NCBI GenBank assembly: GCA_964354135.1
Contig: CAYGZA010000175.1
Span: forward strand, 1-14,061
Reading direction: 5' to 3'
Origin: CAYGZA01 sp964354135
Lineage (GTDB): Bacteria; Planctomycetota; Planctomycetia; Pirellulales; Thermoguttaceae
DNA: 14,061 bases
Part shown: positions 1 to 7,296 of the stretch, in pieces
Position numbering within the stretch: the stretch's first letter is position 1
Layout of the letters: every line of letters starts with the position of its first letter
Notes under the pieces: model-generated
Database searches by the model: none
What the model saw: only the letters and a program-made list of their open reading frames with translations
What the model was told of the DNA's origin: nothing
Position numbers and translations under genes: made by a program

Positions 1-652
1 TTTCCGCTGCGCGTCCCCCCGCCTTTTCGATCTGCGAGTGGATGTAAGCCTCGGTCTCGCTCCGGTTCAGGGCCTCCAGGTAGCACCGGGCCACAAGCCG
101 CTGGGCCAGCGACTCGAGCTTCGGACTGGCCAGGCGCTCCTCCAGGACTGGGCCGCCGGCCAAGACGATCTGCGCCCGCGCTTGCCCGTCGCGTACTATG
201 TTGGCGACCGTGCGGAGTTCGTCCAGGAGCCGCAGCGGCATCGCATGGGCCTCGTCCGCCAACAGGAGCATTCCCGCGGAGGGCAGACATTCCTGCCTCC
301 CGCCGCACAAATGGTCCACCAGCGCCAACCGCAGCTCGCCTTCATCCATGCCCCGGTAAGGCTGGCCCAGACCGTAGAGAATCGCCTGCAACAACGCGCG
401 CCGCGTGCCCAGCCCCGCGCCCGTCAACGCGACGACCTGAAACTGCCCTCTGAATTGTTCGGCAAGCACCTGGCAAAGCAGGGTCTTCCCCGTCCCCGAG
501 GGCCCGATCACCATCGCCGGCCCTTCCGCCCGCGCGATGCAGCGGGCCAGGGTCTGCCGCGCCGCCTCGATCGTCGCGCACGGATAGTATTGATCCGGAC
601 AAGGGACCGGGGCAAACGGCCGCTTCGCAAGACTGAAGAAGGCTTCGTACAT
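1..652 (-). CDS. ExeA-type AAA ATPase, partial (C-terminus off left edge)
   Basis: This is the N-terminal 217 codons of a P-loop ATPase of the ExeA/GspA family; the rest lies outside the window. It opens with MYEAFFSLAKRPFAPVP, the usual start of this family. Walker A is GPSGTGKT at residues 50-57, and Walker B is MLLLADEAH around residues 128-136. The segment ending in LVARCYLEALNRSETEAYI fits the end of the AAA core. An in-frame ATG four codons upstream (662-664) is possible, but the family start favours 652. The gene lies 39 nt behind the Wzz-like gene on the same strand, so the two are probably co-transcribed. In PEP-CTERM/exosortase polysaccharide loci, an ExeA-like ATPase of this kind accompanies a chain-length protein. 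That role is inferred here, because no exosortase or glycosyltransferase is visible. TniB- or GspA-type roles cannot be excluded. Confidence 0.85.
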   Translation of the reverse strand, partial: MYEAFFSLAKRPFAPVPCPDQYYPCATIEAARQTLARCIARAEGPAMVIGPSGTGKTLLCQVLAEQFRGQFQVVALTGAGLGTRRALLQAILYGLGQPYRGMDEGELRLALVDHLCGGRQECLPSAGMLLLADEAHAMPLRLLDELRTVANIVRDGQARAQIVLAGGPVLEERLASPKLESLAQRLVARCYLEALNRSETEAYIHSQIEKAGGRAAE

Positions 653-691
653 GACCCTTTTCATCCCTGACGCCGGCGACCTTCCTTGACT

Positions 692-2182
692 TCAAATCCA
701 CCCGCCTAGCCGCAAAACGACCAGCGTACACACGACGATCACCAACATCCCCAAGACGATCCATAGCGACCGGTCGGCAGTCCAATCGCCGGGCCATTGC
801 GCCGGGCGATCGGAGGCGTCCGCCGGAATCGTCGCCACAAGAGGAATGGCCAGGCTGGCCTTCACCTCGGCCGCGCTGCGAAGCGGCGGGTCGATCGAAG
901 CGCCGTGGGAGATCAAGCCCACGCCCGCAGCGGCCCCCAACGCCGCCAAAATCGCGGCCCACGGCCAGCGCACCGACGGCCTGGCTGCCGGGGCCGTCTC
1001 CGGGCCGTTTGCCCGCCGCACCTCGATCTGCGGCAGGCGCAATACCGTCTCCGTGGCGTCCCGCTCCTGGCCAACAAGCCGCTCCACCTCCTCCGCGGCA
1101 TCCTGCAACCGCTGTCTCTCGGCGCGAAAGGCACGCAGCATCTCGGCGTCCCGTTCCAGGCCCCCCGGCCCCGCAGCCACGTCCCGGTCTGCCGGCTCTC
1201 GGGTGTGAAGACGAGGCGGCTCGGAGGTCTCCGACTCGGGCTCAGAAGGGGGACGAGCCATCCTGTCCTCAACCTTGCGGGGGATGGCCTCCAACTCCTG
1301 CCCGAGCCTCGCGATGCGAAGTTCCAACTCCTGGACCTCCGGGTGCAATGGCGTCCGATCCTCCAGGAGCATCGAGCGACGTCGTTGGAGCCCCCCCAAC
1401 GCCCCAGTTCTCTCGACCCACTCCGGATTGTCCACCATCGTCCGGGCCGGCGCGGGCTTCACTGCCCGGGACGGGCTCCTGCCTGGCACACGTCCGGGCA
1501 AGGCGGCTGCTCCGGGGCCGGATCCGGCCGGCGGGGTCGCGGCTTTCTGGGCTTGGAAACGAACCTCCGCAAGCGCGTCCAACTCGCTCTTCAACCGTGC
1601 GAAGACCCCCTTGGCCCGTTCGGACGCCCGACGGGCCTCCTCGGCAGCCTCCCGCACGCCCTGCTGGAGCCGATCGCGGAAGTCCTTGGCATACTGCTCG
1701 GCCAACGCGTTGACCAACCGGGCGGAGAACCCTGGGTCTTGGCCGGCGTACGCAATGGAGACCCGGTAGGTCCCAGAAGGGGAGTCCTCATCCACACTCA
1801 CTTGGAGGTCCCGGGCAATCCCGCGCGGGTCTGCCCCGGCCCCTGCGACACGCGATTCAGCGTCGGAAGAATCACCAGATCCCCCCTTATGAGCCAGCGC
1901 ACGCGCCAGATTCGCCTCGGCAACGAGTTCCTCCCGCACCGCCGACGTCGAAAGCGGCGTGCCGTCCGCAGTTCGCGTGGCCGCGATCCGGGTTGCCGCC
2001 GCAAGCGGCAACTGAACCACGGCCTTCGCCGCCGTGGGCGCTCTGCCCTGGGTCTGCTTCTCCCCAAGCCCGTAGATTGCCAGCCCCGTCACCGCGAACG
2101 CCAGCACACAGAGGCCGATCCGTAGGCCCAAGGATCGGCCCATCCGCAGCGTTCGGAGCCAACTGCTCAAGACTGGGGACAT
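692..2182 (-). CDS. Wzz/GumC-like polysaccharide chain-length determinant protein
   Basis: A 496-residue inner-membrane protein likely to control exopolysaccharide chain length or export. The visible layout is a transmembrane segment near residues 18-38, a periplasmic region with coiled-coil stretches at about 165-212, 255-310 and 340-385, and a second membrane segment at about 405-426. The stretch RTPLHPEVQELELRIARL (276-293) is the Wzz-type motif in which a TPxHPEV sequence precedes a coiled coil. PQIEVRRANGPETAPAARPS before the second membrane segment resembles the usual Wzz pre-membrane Pro-rich motif. A third hydrophobic helix ends the protein (about 473-491), which is unusual for a minimal Wzz. 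There is no C-terminal tyrosine-kinase domain. The frame stays open for 99 codons upstream, but that stretch is encoded by heptamer-repeat DNA, so I start at the ATG at 2182 just before the first membrane helix. A weak GGGA lies about 6 nt upstream of it. The gene is followed by the ExeA-type ATPase gene. Confidence 0.8.
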   Translation of the reverse strand: MSPVLSSWLRTLRMGRSLGLRIGLCVLAFAVTGLAIYGLGEKQTQGRAPTAAKAVVQLPLAAATRIAATRTADGTPLSTSAVREELVAEANLARALAHKGGSGDSSDAESRVAGAGADPRGIARDLQVSVDEDSPSGTYRVSIAYAGQDPGFSARLVNALAEQYAKDFRDRLQQGVREAAEEARRASERAKGVFARLKSELDALAEVRFQAQKAATPPAGSGPGAAALPGRVPGRSPSRAVKPAPARTMVDNPEWVERTGALGGLQRRRSMLLEDRTPLHPEVQELELRIARLGQELEAIPRKVEDRMARPPSEPESETSEPPRLHTREPADRDVAAGPGGLERDAEMLRAFRAERQRLQDAAEEVERLVGQERDATETVLRLPQIEVRRANGPETAPAARPSVRWPWAAILAALGAAAGVGLISHGASIDPPLRSAAEVKASLAIPLVATIPADASDRPAQWPGDWTADRSLWIVLGMLVIVVCTLVVLRLGGWI

Positions 2183-2376
2183 TCCATATCCCGATGGCTG
2201 ACCGGGCGAGCTTCCAAGCGATTCTCCGGGGTACAGTCGGCCGGGCCCTCCGTGCCGACAGAGCCCGAGCGCAGACCATCCCACAGGTTCGACATCGGCC
2301 CAGCACGCTCTGGAGCTTGAGAGCGTGTCTGAACTCGCGGCCCCGGCGTGCAAAGCAGCCAGCCACCAGCTTTCAG

Positions 2377-2432
2377 CTCTGGACTCTCGACTCTCGACCC
2401 TCGACTCTCCGCTCTCCGCCGCTCGACACTCC
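2377..2432. repeat. Heptamer tandem repeat block A (CTCTCGA type)
   Basis: Eight consecutive 7-bp units can be laid out without gaps: CTCTGGA, CTCTCGA, CTCTCGA, CCCTCGA, CTCTCCG, CTCTCCG, then two more degenerate units. The block lies in the presumed leader of the minus-strand Wzz-like gene. Confidence 0.85.
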
Positions 2433-2451
2433 ACGCGTGCCCAACTACTAT
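2423..2451 (+). promoter_or_regulatory. Candidate sigma-70 promoter for trpF
   Basis: TCGACA (2423-2428, 5 of 6 matches to the -35 consensus) is followed after 17 bp by TACTAT (2446-2451, 4 of 6 matches to -10). Transcription would start near 2458, giving a leader of about 76 nt that contains heptamer block B. This is a motif match only. Confidence 0.4.
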
Positions 2452-2455
2452 ACCA
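2447..2455 (-). promoter_or_regulatory. Candidate extended -10 promoter for the Wzz-like gene
   Basis: On the minus strand this reads TGGTATAGT, an extended -10 (TGn plus a 5 of 6 match to TATAAT). It overlaps the -10 of the plus-strand candidate promoter, so the two could exclude each other. No convincing -35 is seen. The leader would be roughly 250 nt and would include heptamer block A. Confidence 0.35.
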
Positions 2456-2475
2456 GTGGGACTTCTCGCCAAACG

Positions 2476-2530
2476 CCACCTACCACCAATCCCCCCCACC
2501 TACCACCTACCACCTACCACCTACCGCCTA
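2476..2530. repeat. Heptamer tandem repeat block B (CCACCTA type)
   Basis: Four exact CCACCTA units run from 2496 to 2523, followed by CCGCCTA (2524-2530). One further copy lies at 2476-2482 before a C-rich interruption. The block ends three bases before the trpF ATG, in the place where a ribosome-binding site would normally be. Confidence 0.9.
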
Positions 2531-2533
2531 CTC

Positions 2534-3214
2534 ATGTTCCGGATCAAAATCTGCGGCATCACCCGGGTCGACGATGCCCTGATGGTCGCCGAGGCTGGGG
2601 CAGACGCCATCGGACTCAACTTCTACCCGGCAAGCCGGCGATGCGTCTCGCTGGAAACCGCCGAGGCGATCATTGCCGCCGTTCCAAACCGCGTGAAGAA
2701 AGTCGGGCTCTTCGTCAACTGGCCGGCTGCGCAAGTAATTGCGGCCTTCGAGCGCCTGGGCCTCGACCTCATCCAACTCCACGGCGATGAGCCGCCCGAG
2801 TATCTCGGCCAACTGGCAGGGCGTCCGACGATGAGGGCCTTCCGCCTCGGATCGGAGGGGCTCGCGCCGATCGCCGAGTATCTCGACCGTTGCCGGGCGC
2901 TTCAGTGCGTTCCCGCCCTATGCCTGATCGATTCCTTCGTGTCCGGGCACTACGGGGGAACCGGCCGAGTGGCCGACTGGTCGAAGCTGGAGCCCTATCC
3001 GATTGAAGATTGGCACCCCCCATTAGTGCTGGCCGGAGGGCTGACGCCCGACAACGTGGCTCAGGCCATCGAGCAGGTTCGCCCCCACGCGGTGGATACC
3101 TCTAGCGGGGTAGAGTCCTCTCCGGGCCGGAAGGACGCCGATCTGGTTCGCCGCTTCGTCCGAGAGGCAGAGGCCGCGTTGGAGGCGCATCCCCCGAAGT
3201 GGCCGAAGCCTTAG
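2534..3214 (+). CDS. trpF: Phosphoribosylanthranilate isomerase
   Basis: A 226-residue cytoplasmic enzyme of tryptophan synthesis. It catalyses the Amadori rearrangement of N-(5-phosphoribosyl)anthranilate to the carboxyphenylamino-deoxyribulose phosphate. Family motifs run in order: KICGIT (5-10) with the catalytic Cys7, GLNFYPASRR (27-36), VGLFVN (57-62), LIQLHGDE (79-86), LIDS with the likely acid Asp133, YGGTG (140-144), LAGGLTPDNV (166-175) and DTSSGVE (188-194). The length is typical for a single-domain TrpF. The ATG at 2534 gives the canonical N-terminus, although there is no Shine-Dalgarno and the heptamer block abuts it. The frame continues upstream only through repeat DNA. No other trp gene is nearby, so this is a solitary trpF, a common arrangement outside enterobacteria. 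Confidence 0.96.
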   Translation: MFRIKICGITRVDDALMVAEAGADAIGLNFYPASRRCVSLETAEAIIAAVPNRVKKVGLFVNWPAAQVIAAFERLGLDLIQLHGDEPPEYLGQLAGRPTMRAFRLGSEGLAPIAEYLDRCRALQCVPALCLIDSFVSGHYGGTGRVADWSKLEPYPIEDWHPPLVLAGGLTPDNVAQAIEQVRPHAVDTSSGVESSPGRKDADLVRRFVREAEAALEAHPPKWPKP

Positions 3215-3251
3215 TCGTCGAACCCGGAAGGAAGGGGGGGGGCCCGAGGTC

Positions 3252-3281
3252 TTGTCGTCCCGCCCTTTCCGCGCGTATGAT
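3252..3281 (+). promoter_or_regulatory. Candidate sigma-70 promoter for ahcY
   Basis: TTGTCG (3252-3257) and TATGAT (3276-3281) are separated by 18 bp and match the -35 and -10 consensus at 4 of 6 and 5 of 6 positions. Transcription would begin near 3288, so most of the leader would be heptamer block C. A run of nine G (3234-3242) lies just upstream. I see no riboswitch-like fold specific to S-adenosylhomocysteine. Confidence 0.45.
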
Positions 3282-3313
3282 GGGCGGATTCAATCGCCGG
3301 CTGCCCGGCGTCC

Positions 3314-3370
<57 letters not shown>

Positions 3371-3381
3371 TGGAGGTCCCT

Positions 3382-4698
<1,317 letters not shown>

Positions 4699-4733
4699 AT
4701 GACCAAGGTTCAAGGTCCAATGACCAAGGACCA
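4699..4733. repeat. Heptamer tandem repeat block D (A[GT]GNNCA type)
   Basis: Five consecutive heptamers begin one base after the ahcY stop codon: ATGACCA, AGGTTCA, AGGTCCA, ATGACCA, AGGACCA. Positions 1, 3, 6 and 7 of the unit do not vary. The block is the inverted counterpart of block E. Confidence 0.88.
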
Positions 4734-4747
4734 ACCAAGGACGTCGC

Positions 4748-4838
4748 TGTTCCTTGTCCCTTGTCCCTTGTCCCTTGGTCATTGGCCCTTGTTCCTTGTC
4801 CCTTGGTCATTGGTCATTGTCCCTTGGTCATTAGTCAT
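4748..4838. repeat. Heptamer tandem repeat block E (TGTCCCT/TGGTCAT type)
   Basis: Thirteen uninterrupted heptamers can be read: TGTTCCT, TGTCCCT three times, TGGTCAT, TGGCCCT, TGTTCCT, TGTCCCT, TGGTCAT twice, TGTCCCT, TGGTCAT, TAGTCAT. The first, fifth and last bases of the unit are constant. The block ends 8 bp before the ATG of the DUF1015 gene and replaces any recognisable ribosome-binding site. Its reverse complement has the same consensus as block D. Confidence 0.92.
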
Positions 4839-4846
4839 TTCTTCGC

Positions 4847-6148
4847 ATGCCCGAAATACGAGCCTTCCGCGGAATCCGCTACGACCTGGGACACGTCGGC
4901 TCCCTGAGCGACGTCGTGGCCCCGCCCTACGACGTCATCGGCCCGGAGCTGCAAAAGGAACTCTATGAGCGGCACCCCTGCAACGTCGTCCGGTTGGAGC
5001 TGAATCGCATCGAGCCGGGGGACGACGAAGTCGACAACCGCTACACCCGGGCGGCCCGGTTCCTCAGGAACTGGCGATCCGAGGGGGTGCTCTTCGAGGA
5101 GGCCGACCCGGCGATCTACGTCTACCACCAGGAGTTCCGCCTCGAGGGGCGGTCGCACGTCCGCCGCGGCTTCATGGCCCGGATGCGGCTCTCCCGGTTC
5201 GGCGAGGGCCAGGTCTTCCCGCACGAGCACACGATGTCGCAGCCGAAGCTCGACCGGCTGATGCTCACGATGATCTGCAAGGCGAATCTCAGCCCGATCT
5301 TCGCCCTCTACTCGGACCCCAAGCAGGAGACGTACGATCTGCTGGGAGCGGCCGTTGCGGGCCGCCCTCCCCTGGAGGCCACCGATCACCTGGGAGTGGT
5401 CCACCGCATCTGGCCGGTAACGGACGTGGGCGTCCTCTCCGCGGTGGCCGCCCAGATGGGGCCACGGCCGGCCTTCATCGCCGACGGGCATCACCGCTAC
5501 GAAACCGCCTGCAAGTACCGGGAAGAGACCCACGACTCGGGCTTCCTCCACCCCGATCACCCCGCCAATTACGTCCTTGTGACGTTCGTCGCCATGGAAG
5601 ACCCCGGGCTGGTCATTCTCCCGACCCACCGCCTGTTCCGCGGCGTCCCGGCGATGACCGCCGGGCAGTTAGCGGCGCGGCTGGGCGACTTCTTCACGGC
5701 GCGGCCGGGCGGCCACGGCCCGGAGCGGGGACCGGCCGTTTGGGAAGACCTGGAAACCGGCGGCAACCAGGGGACGTTGGCCCTCTACACCCGCGAGGAT
5801 CGGCAATGGACGATCCTGGAGCTGACCCATGCCGGCCGCTCCAAACTCGCCGAGGTCGCCGACGACCACAATGAGGAGTGGCGCGAGTTGGGCGTGAGTA
5901 TCCTGCACCGCCTGTTGGTCGAGACCCTGCTCGGGCAGTCGGGCAGCCCGGAGGCGAAATACGTACACCGCGTCGAGGAGGTCGTTGAGGGGATCGCCTC
6001 GGGCGAGTTTCCTTTGGCGGCCCTCGTGCTCCCCGCCACGGTCGAGCACGTCCGCACCGTCAGTCTTCAGGGCGAACGATTGCCCATCAAGACCACCTAT
6101 TTCTATCCTAAGGTCCTGGCGGGCTTGGTCATCAACCCGCTGGAGTGA
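4847..6148 (+). CDS. DUF1015 family protein, function unknown
   Basis: A 433-residue soluble protein recognisable as DUF1015 from several conserved stretches: an N-terminal RAFRGIRYD, VVAPPYDVI (23-31), RNWRSEGVL, VFPHEHT (123-129), IADGHHRYETA (211-221) and EDPGLVILPTHRL (251-263). The length is normal for the family. No membrane segment or signal peptide is seen. The biochemical role is not established. Some databases label members as ParB-like, and I see no ParB fold or motif to support that here. Adjacency to parAB should therefore not be over-read. The ATG at 4847 follows the heptamer block by 8 bp and has no Shine-Dalgarno. The gene may be transcribed from ahcY through the repeat spacer, since no separate promoter is obvious. 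Confidence 0.9.
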   Translation: MPEIRAFRGIRYDLGHVGSLSDVVAPPYDVIGPELQKELYERHPCNVVRLELNRIEPGDDEVDNRYTRAARFLRNWRSEGVLFEEADPAIYVYHQEFRLEGRSHVRRGFMARMRLSRFGEGQVFPHEHTMSQPKLDRLMLTMICKANLSPIFALYSDPKQETYDLLGAAVAGRPPLEATDHLGVVHRIWPVTDVGVLSAVAAQMGPRPAFIADGHHRYETACKYREETHDSGFLHPDHPANYVLVTFVAMEDPGLVILPTHRLFRGVPAMTAGQLAARLGDFFTARPGGHGPERGPAVWEDLETGGNQGTLALYTREDRQWTILELTHAGRSKLAEVADDHNEEWRELGVSILHRLLVETLLGQSGSPEAKYVHRVEEVVEGIASGEFPLAALVLPATVEHVRTVSLQGERLPIKTTYFYPKVLAGLVINPLE

Positions 6149-6258
6149 CCGGGTCGCGCGGGCGGGTGGCTCGCGGGGCGTGCCGCGCGGGCGCTCCGCC
6201 ATGGCGTTTGGGGCCGCTCAACGGTGCTTGACGCGTGCGTCTCTGCCGGTTGTGCCTC

Positions 6259-6272
6259 GTTTCACGTGAAAC
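6259..6272. promoter_or_regulatory. parS: parS site 1 (ParB-binding palindrome)
   Basis: GTTTCACGTGAAAC is a perfect 14-bp palindrome identical to the core of the bacterial parS consensus. It is flanked by C on both sides. Its centre lies 51 bp before the centre of site 2. Confidence 0.95.
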
Positions 6273-6309
6273 CGGGTAGAGCAAACTGCGAAATACACAC
6301 ACCATCGGG

Positions 6310-6323
6310 GTTTCACGTGAAAC
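6310..6323. promoter_or_regulatory. parS: parS site 2 (ParB-binding palindrome)
   Basis: A second exact GTTTCACGTGAAAC, flanked by G on both sides. Its centre lies 36 bp before the centre of site 3. Confidence 0.95.
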
Positions 6324-6345
6324 GGGCAGTCCACGCCGACTAGTC

Positions 6346-6359
6346 GTTTCACGTGAAAC
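6346..6359. promoter_or_regulatory. parS: parS site 3 (ParB-binding palindrome)
   Basis: A third exact GTTTCACGTGAAAC. With its flanks (C before, G after) it forms a 16-bp perfect palindrome. It lies about 165 bp upstream of the parA start. Confidence 0.95.
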
Positions 6360-6421
6360 GCTCCGGCGGCACCCTTCGCCACCGCAGCGGCGGAAAACTC
6401 CCCCGGCCCCGACCGCCGCCC

Positions 6422-6456
6422 CTCAACTCCTGAACCCCGAACCCTGAACCCCAAAC
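6422..6456. repeat. Heptamer tandem repeat block F (CCTGAAC/CCCGAAC type)
   Basis: The units are CTCAACT, CCTGAAC, CCCGAAC, CCTGAAC and CCCAAAC. It is shorter and more degenerate than blocks B, C and E, but keeps the same 7-bp register. It lies between the parS cluster and the parA promoter. Confidence 0.7.
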
Positions 6457-6490
6457 CCTCCAATTGCCATTCCCCGACCGCAGTCCGCAC

Positions 6491-6499
6491 TGCTACAAT
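6491..6499 (+). promoter_or_regulatory. Candidate extended -10 promoter for parA
   Basis: TGCTACAAT combines a TG extension with a 5 of 6 match to TATAAT. Transcription would start near 6506 and give a leader of under 20 nt before the ATG at 6523. No well-spaced -35 is present, as expected for an extended -10 promoter. Confidence 0.45.
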
Positions 6500-6522
6500 C
6501 CCCCGCGTCTAAGTTGGGGTCA

Positions 6523-7296
6523 ATGAGCGTGGCGGCACGGAGGCCTGCCGTGGGTCGGACCTTCTGCATAGTCAACCAGAAAGGGGGGGTCGGGAAGACC
6601 ACCACCGCCATCAACCTGGCGGCCGCGCTGGCGAAGGGCGGCGCCCACACCCTGCTGGTTGACCTCGACCCGCAGTGCAACGCCACGTCGGGCCTCGGAC
6701 AATCGCTGACGGATTCCCACCCCCTGGTGGCCGGGGCCCCGCTCAAGCCGGCCTTTCGCCCGACCGGCACGAACCGGCTGGATCTGCTCCCCGGCACCCG
6801 GGCCTTCCGCGACGTCGAGGTCCTCACCCGAAGCGATGAAGGCCAGGCCGCCCGTATTCGTCACCAGTTGGCCGCCGGACTCAACGGCTACGATTTCGTG
6901 CTGATCGACTGCCCGCCCTCGTTGGGCCCCCTCACGCAGACGGCCCTGGCCAGCTCGGACGAGATCCTCATGCCGATCCAGTGCGAGTATTTCGCCATGG
7001 AGGGCCTCGCCCAGATGATCGAGGTGATCCGGCAGGTGATCGAGACGCAGGCCAGCCAGCTCCGCTTCGGCGGGATCCTGCTGACGATGTACGACCACAC
7101 CCTGGAGCTGACCCACGAGGTCGAAGCGGAAGTGCGCGATTTCTTCGGGGAGATCGTCTACCAAACGGTCATCCCTCGCGACGTGACTGTCTCCGAGGCC
7201 CCCAGTCACGGCAAGTCGGTCCTCGACTATGCGCCGCGCAGCCGGGGGGCCCGCGGATACGTGGAACTGTGCATGGAGGTGCTCGAACGTGACTAA
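6523..7296 (+). CDS. parA: Chromosome-partitioning ATPase ParA (Soj type)
   Basis: A 257-residue MinD/ParA-class ATPase that moves ParB-parS complexes along the nucleoid. It has the deviant Walker A motif KGGVGKTT (20-27) with the signature Lys20, then LLVDLDPQCNAT (44-55), Walker B VLIDCPPS (126-133), TMYD (188-191) and EAPSHGKSVLDY (225-236). Length and motif order are those of chromosomal Soj-type ParA, with no N-terminal DNA-binding domain of the plasmid large-ParA kind. A TTG at 6514 is in frame, but the ATG at 6523 follows GGGG closely and suits the predicted promoter. The last codons overlap parB by 8 nt, which implies translational coupling. Three parS sites upstream complete the partition cassette. 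Confidence 0.96.
   Translation: MSVAARRPAVGRTFCIVNQKGGVGKTTTAINLAAALAKGGAHTLLVDLDPQCNATSGLGQSLTDSHPLVAGAPLKPAFRPTGTNRLDLLPGTRAFRDVEVLTRSDEGQAARIRHQLAAGLNGYDFVLIDCPPSLGPLTQTALASSDEILMPIQCEYFAMEGLAQMIEVIRQVIETQASQLRFGGILLTMYDHTLELTHEVEAEVRDFFGEIVYQTVIPRDVTVSEAPSHGKSVLDYAPRSRGARGYVELCMEVLERD

Larger units (their letters stand above)
2183..2533. other. Divergent intergenic region between the Wzz-like gene and trpF
   Basis: About 350 bp without a credible gene. It carries two heptamer-repeat blocks (2377-2432 and 2476-2530) and a cluster of promoter-like hexamers between them facing both ways. Reading frames cross it, but their products are repetitive Ser/Arg/Glu or Pro/Thr/Tyr peptides produced by the repeats. 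Confidence 0.7.
6149..6522. other. Partition-site intergenic region upstream of parA
   Basis: About 375 bp with no gene. It contains three parS palindromes, a short heptamer block (6422-6456) and a probable parA promoter. The first 110 bp after the DUF1015 stop are GC-rich and show no clear terminator. Confidence 0.8.

Noticed and set aside
2183..2479. N-terminal extension of the Wzz-like protein by 99 codons
   Set aside because: The extra residues are repetitive Glu/Ser/Arg peptide produced by heptamer block A and precede the natural first membrane helix; no family member begins this way.
2348..2533. N-terminal extension of TrpF
   Set aside because: It translates heptamer blocks A and B; TrpF normally begins within a few residues of KICGIT, which fits the ATG at 2534.
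4835..5629. Minus-strand open frame opposite the DUF1015 gene
   Set aside because: Shadow of the conserved plus-strand protein, created by high GC at third positions.
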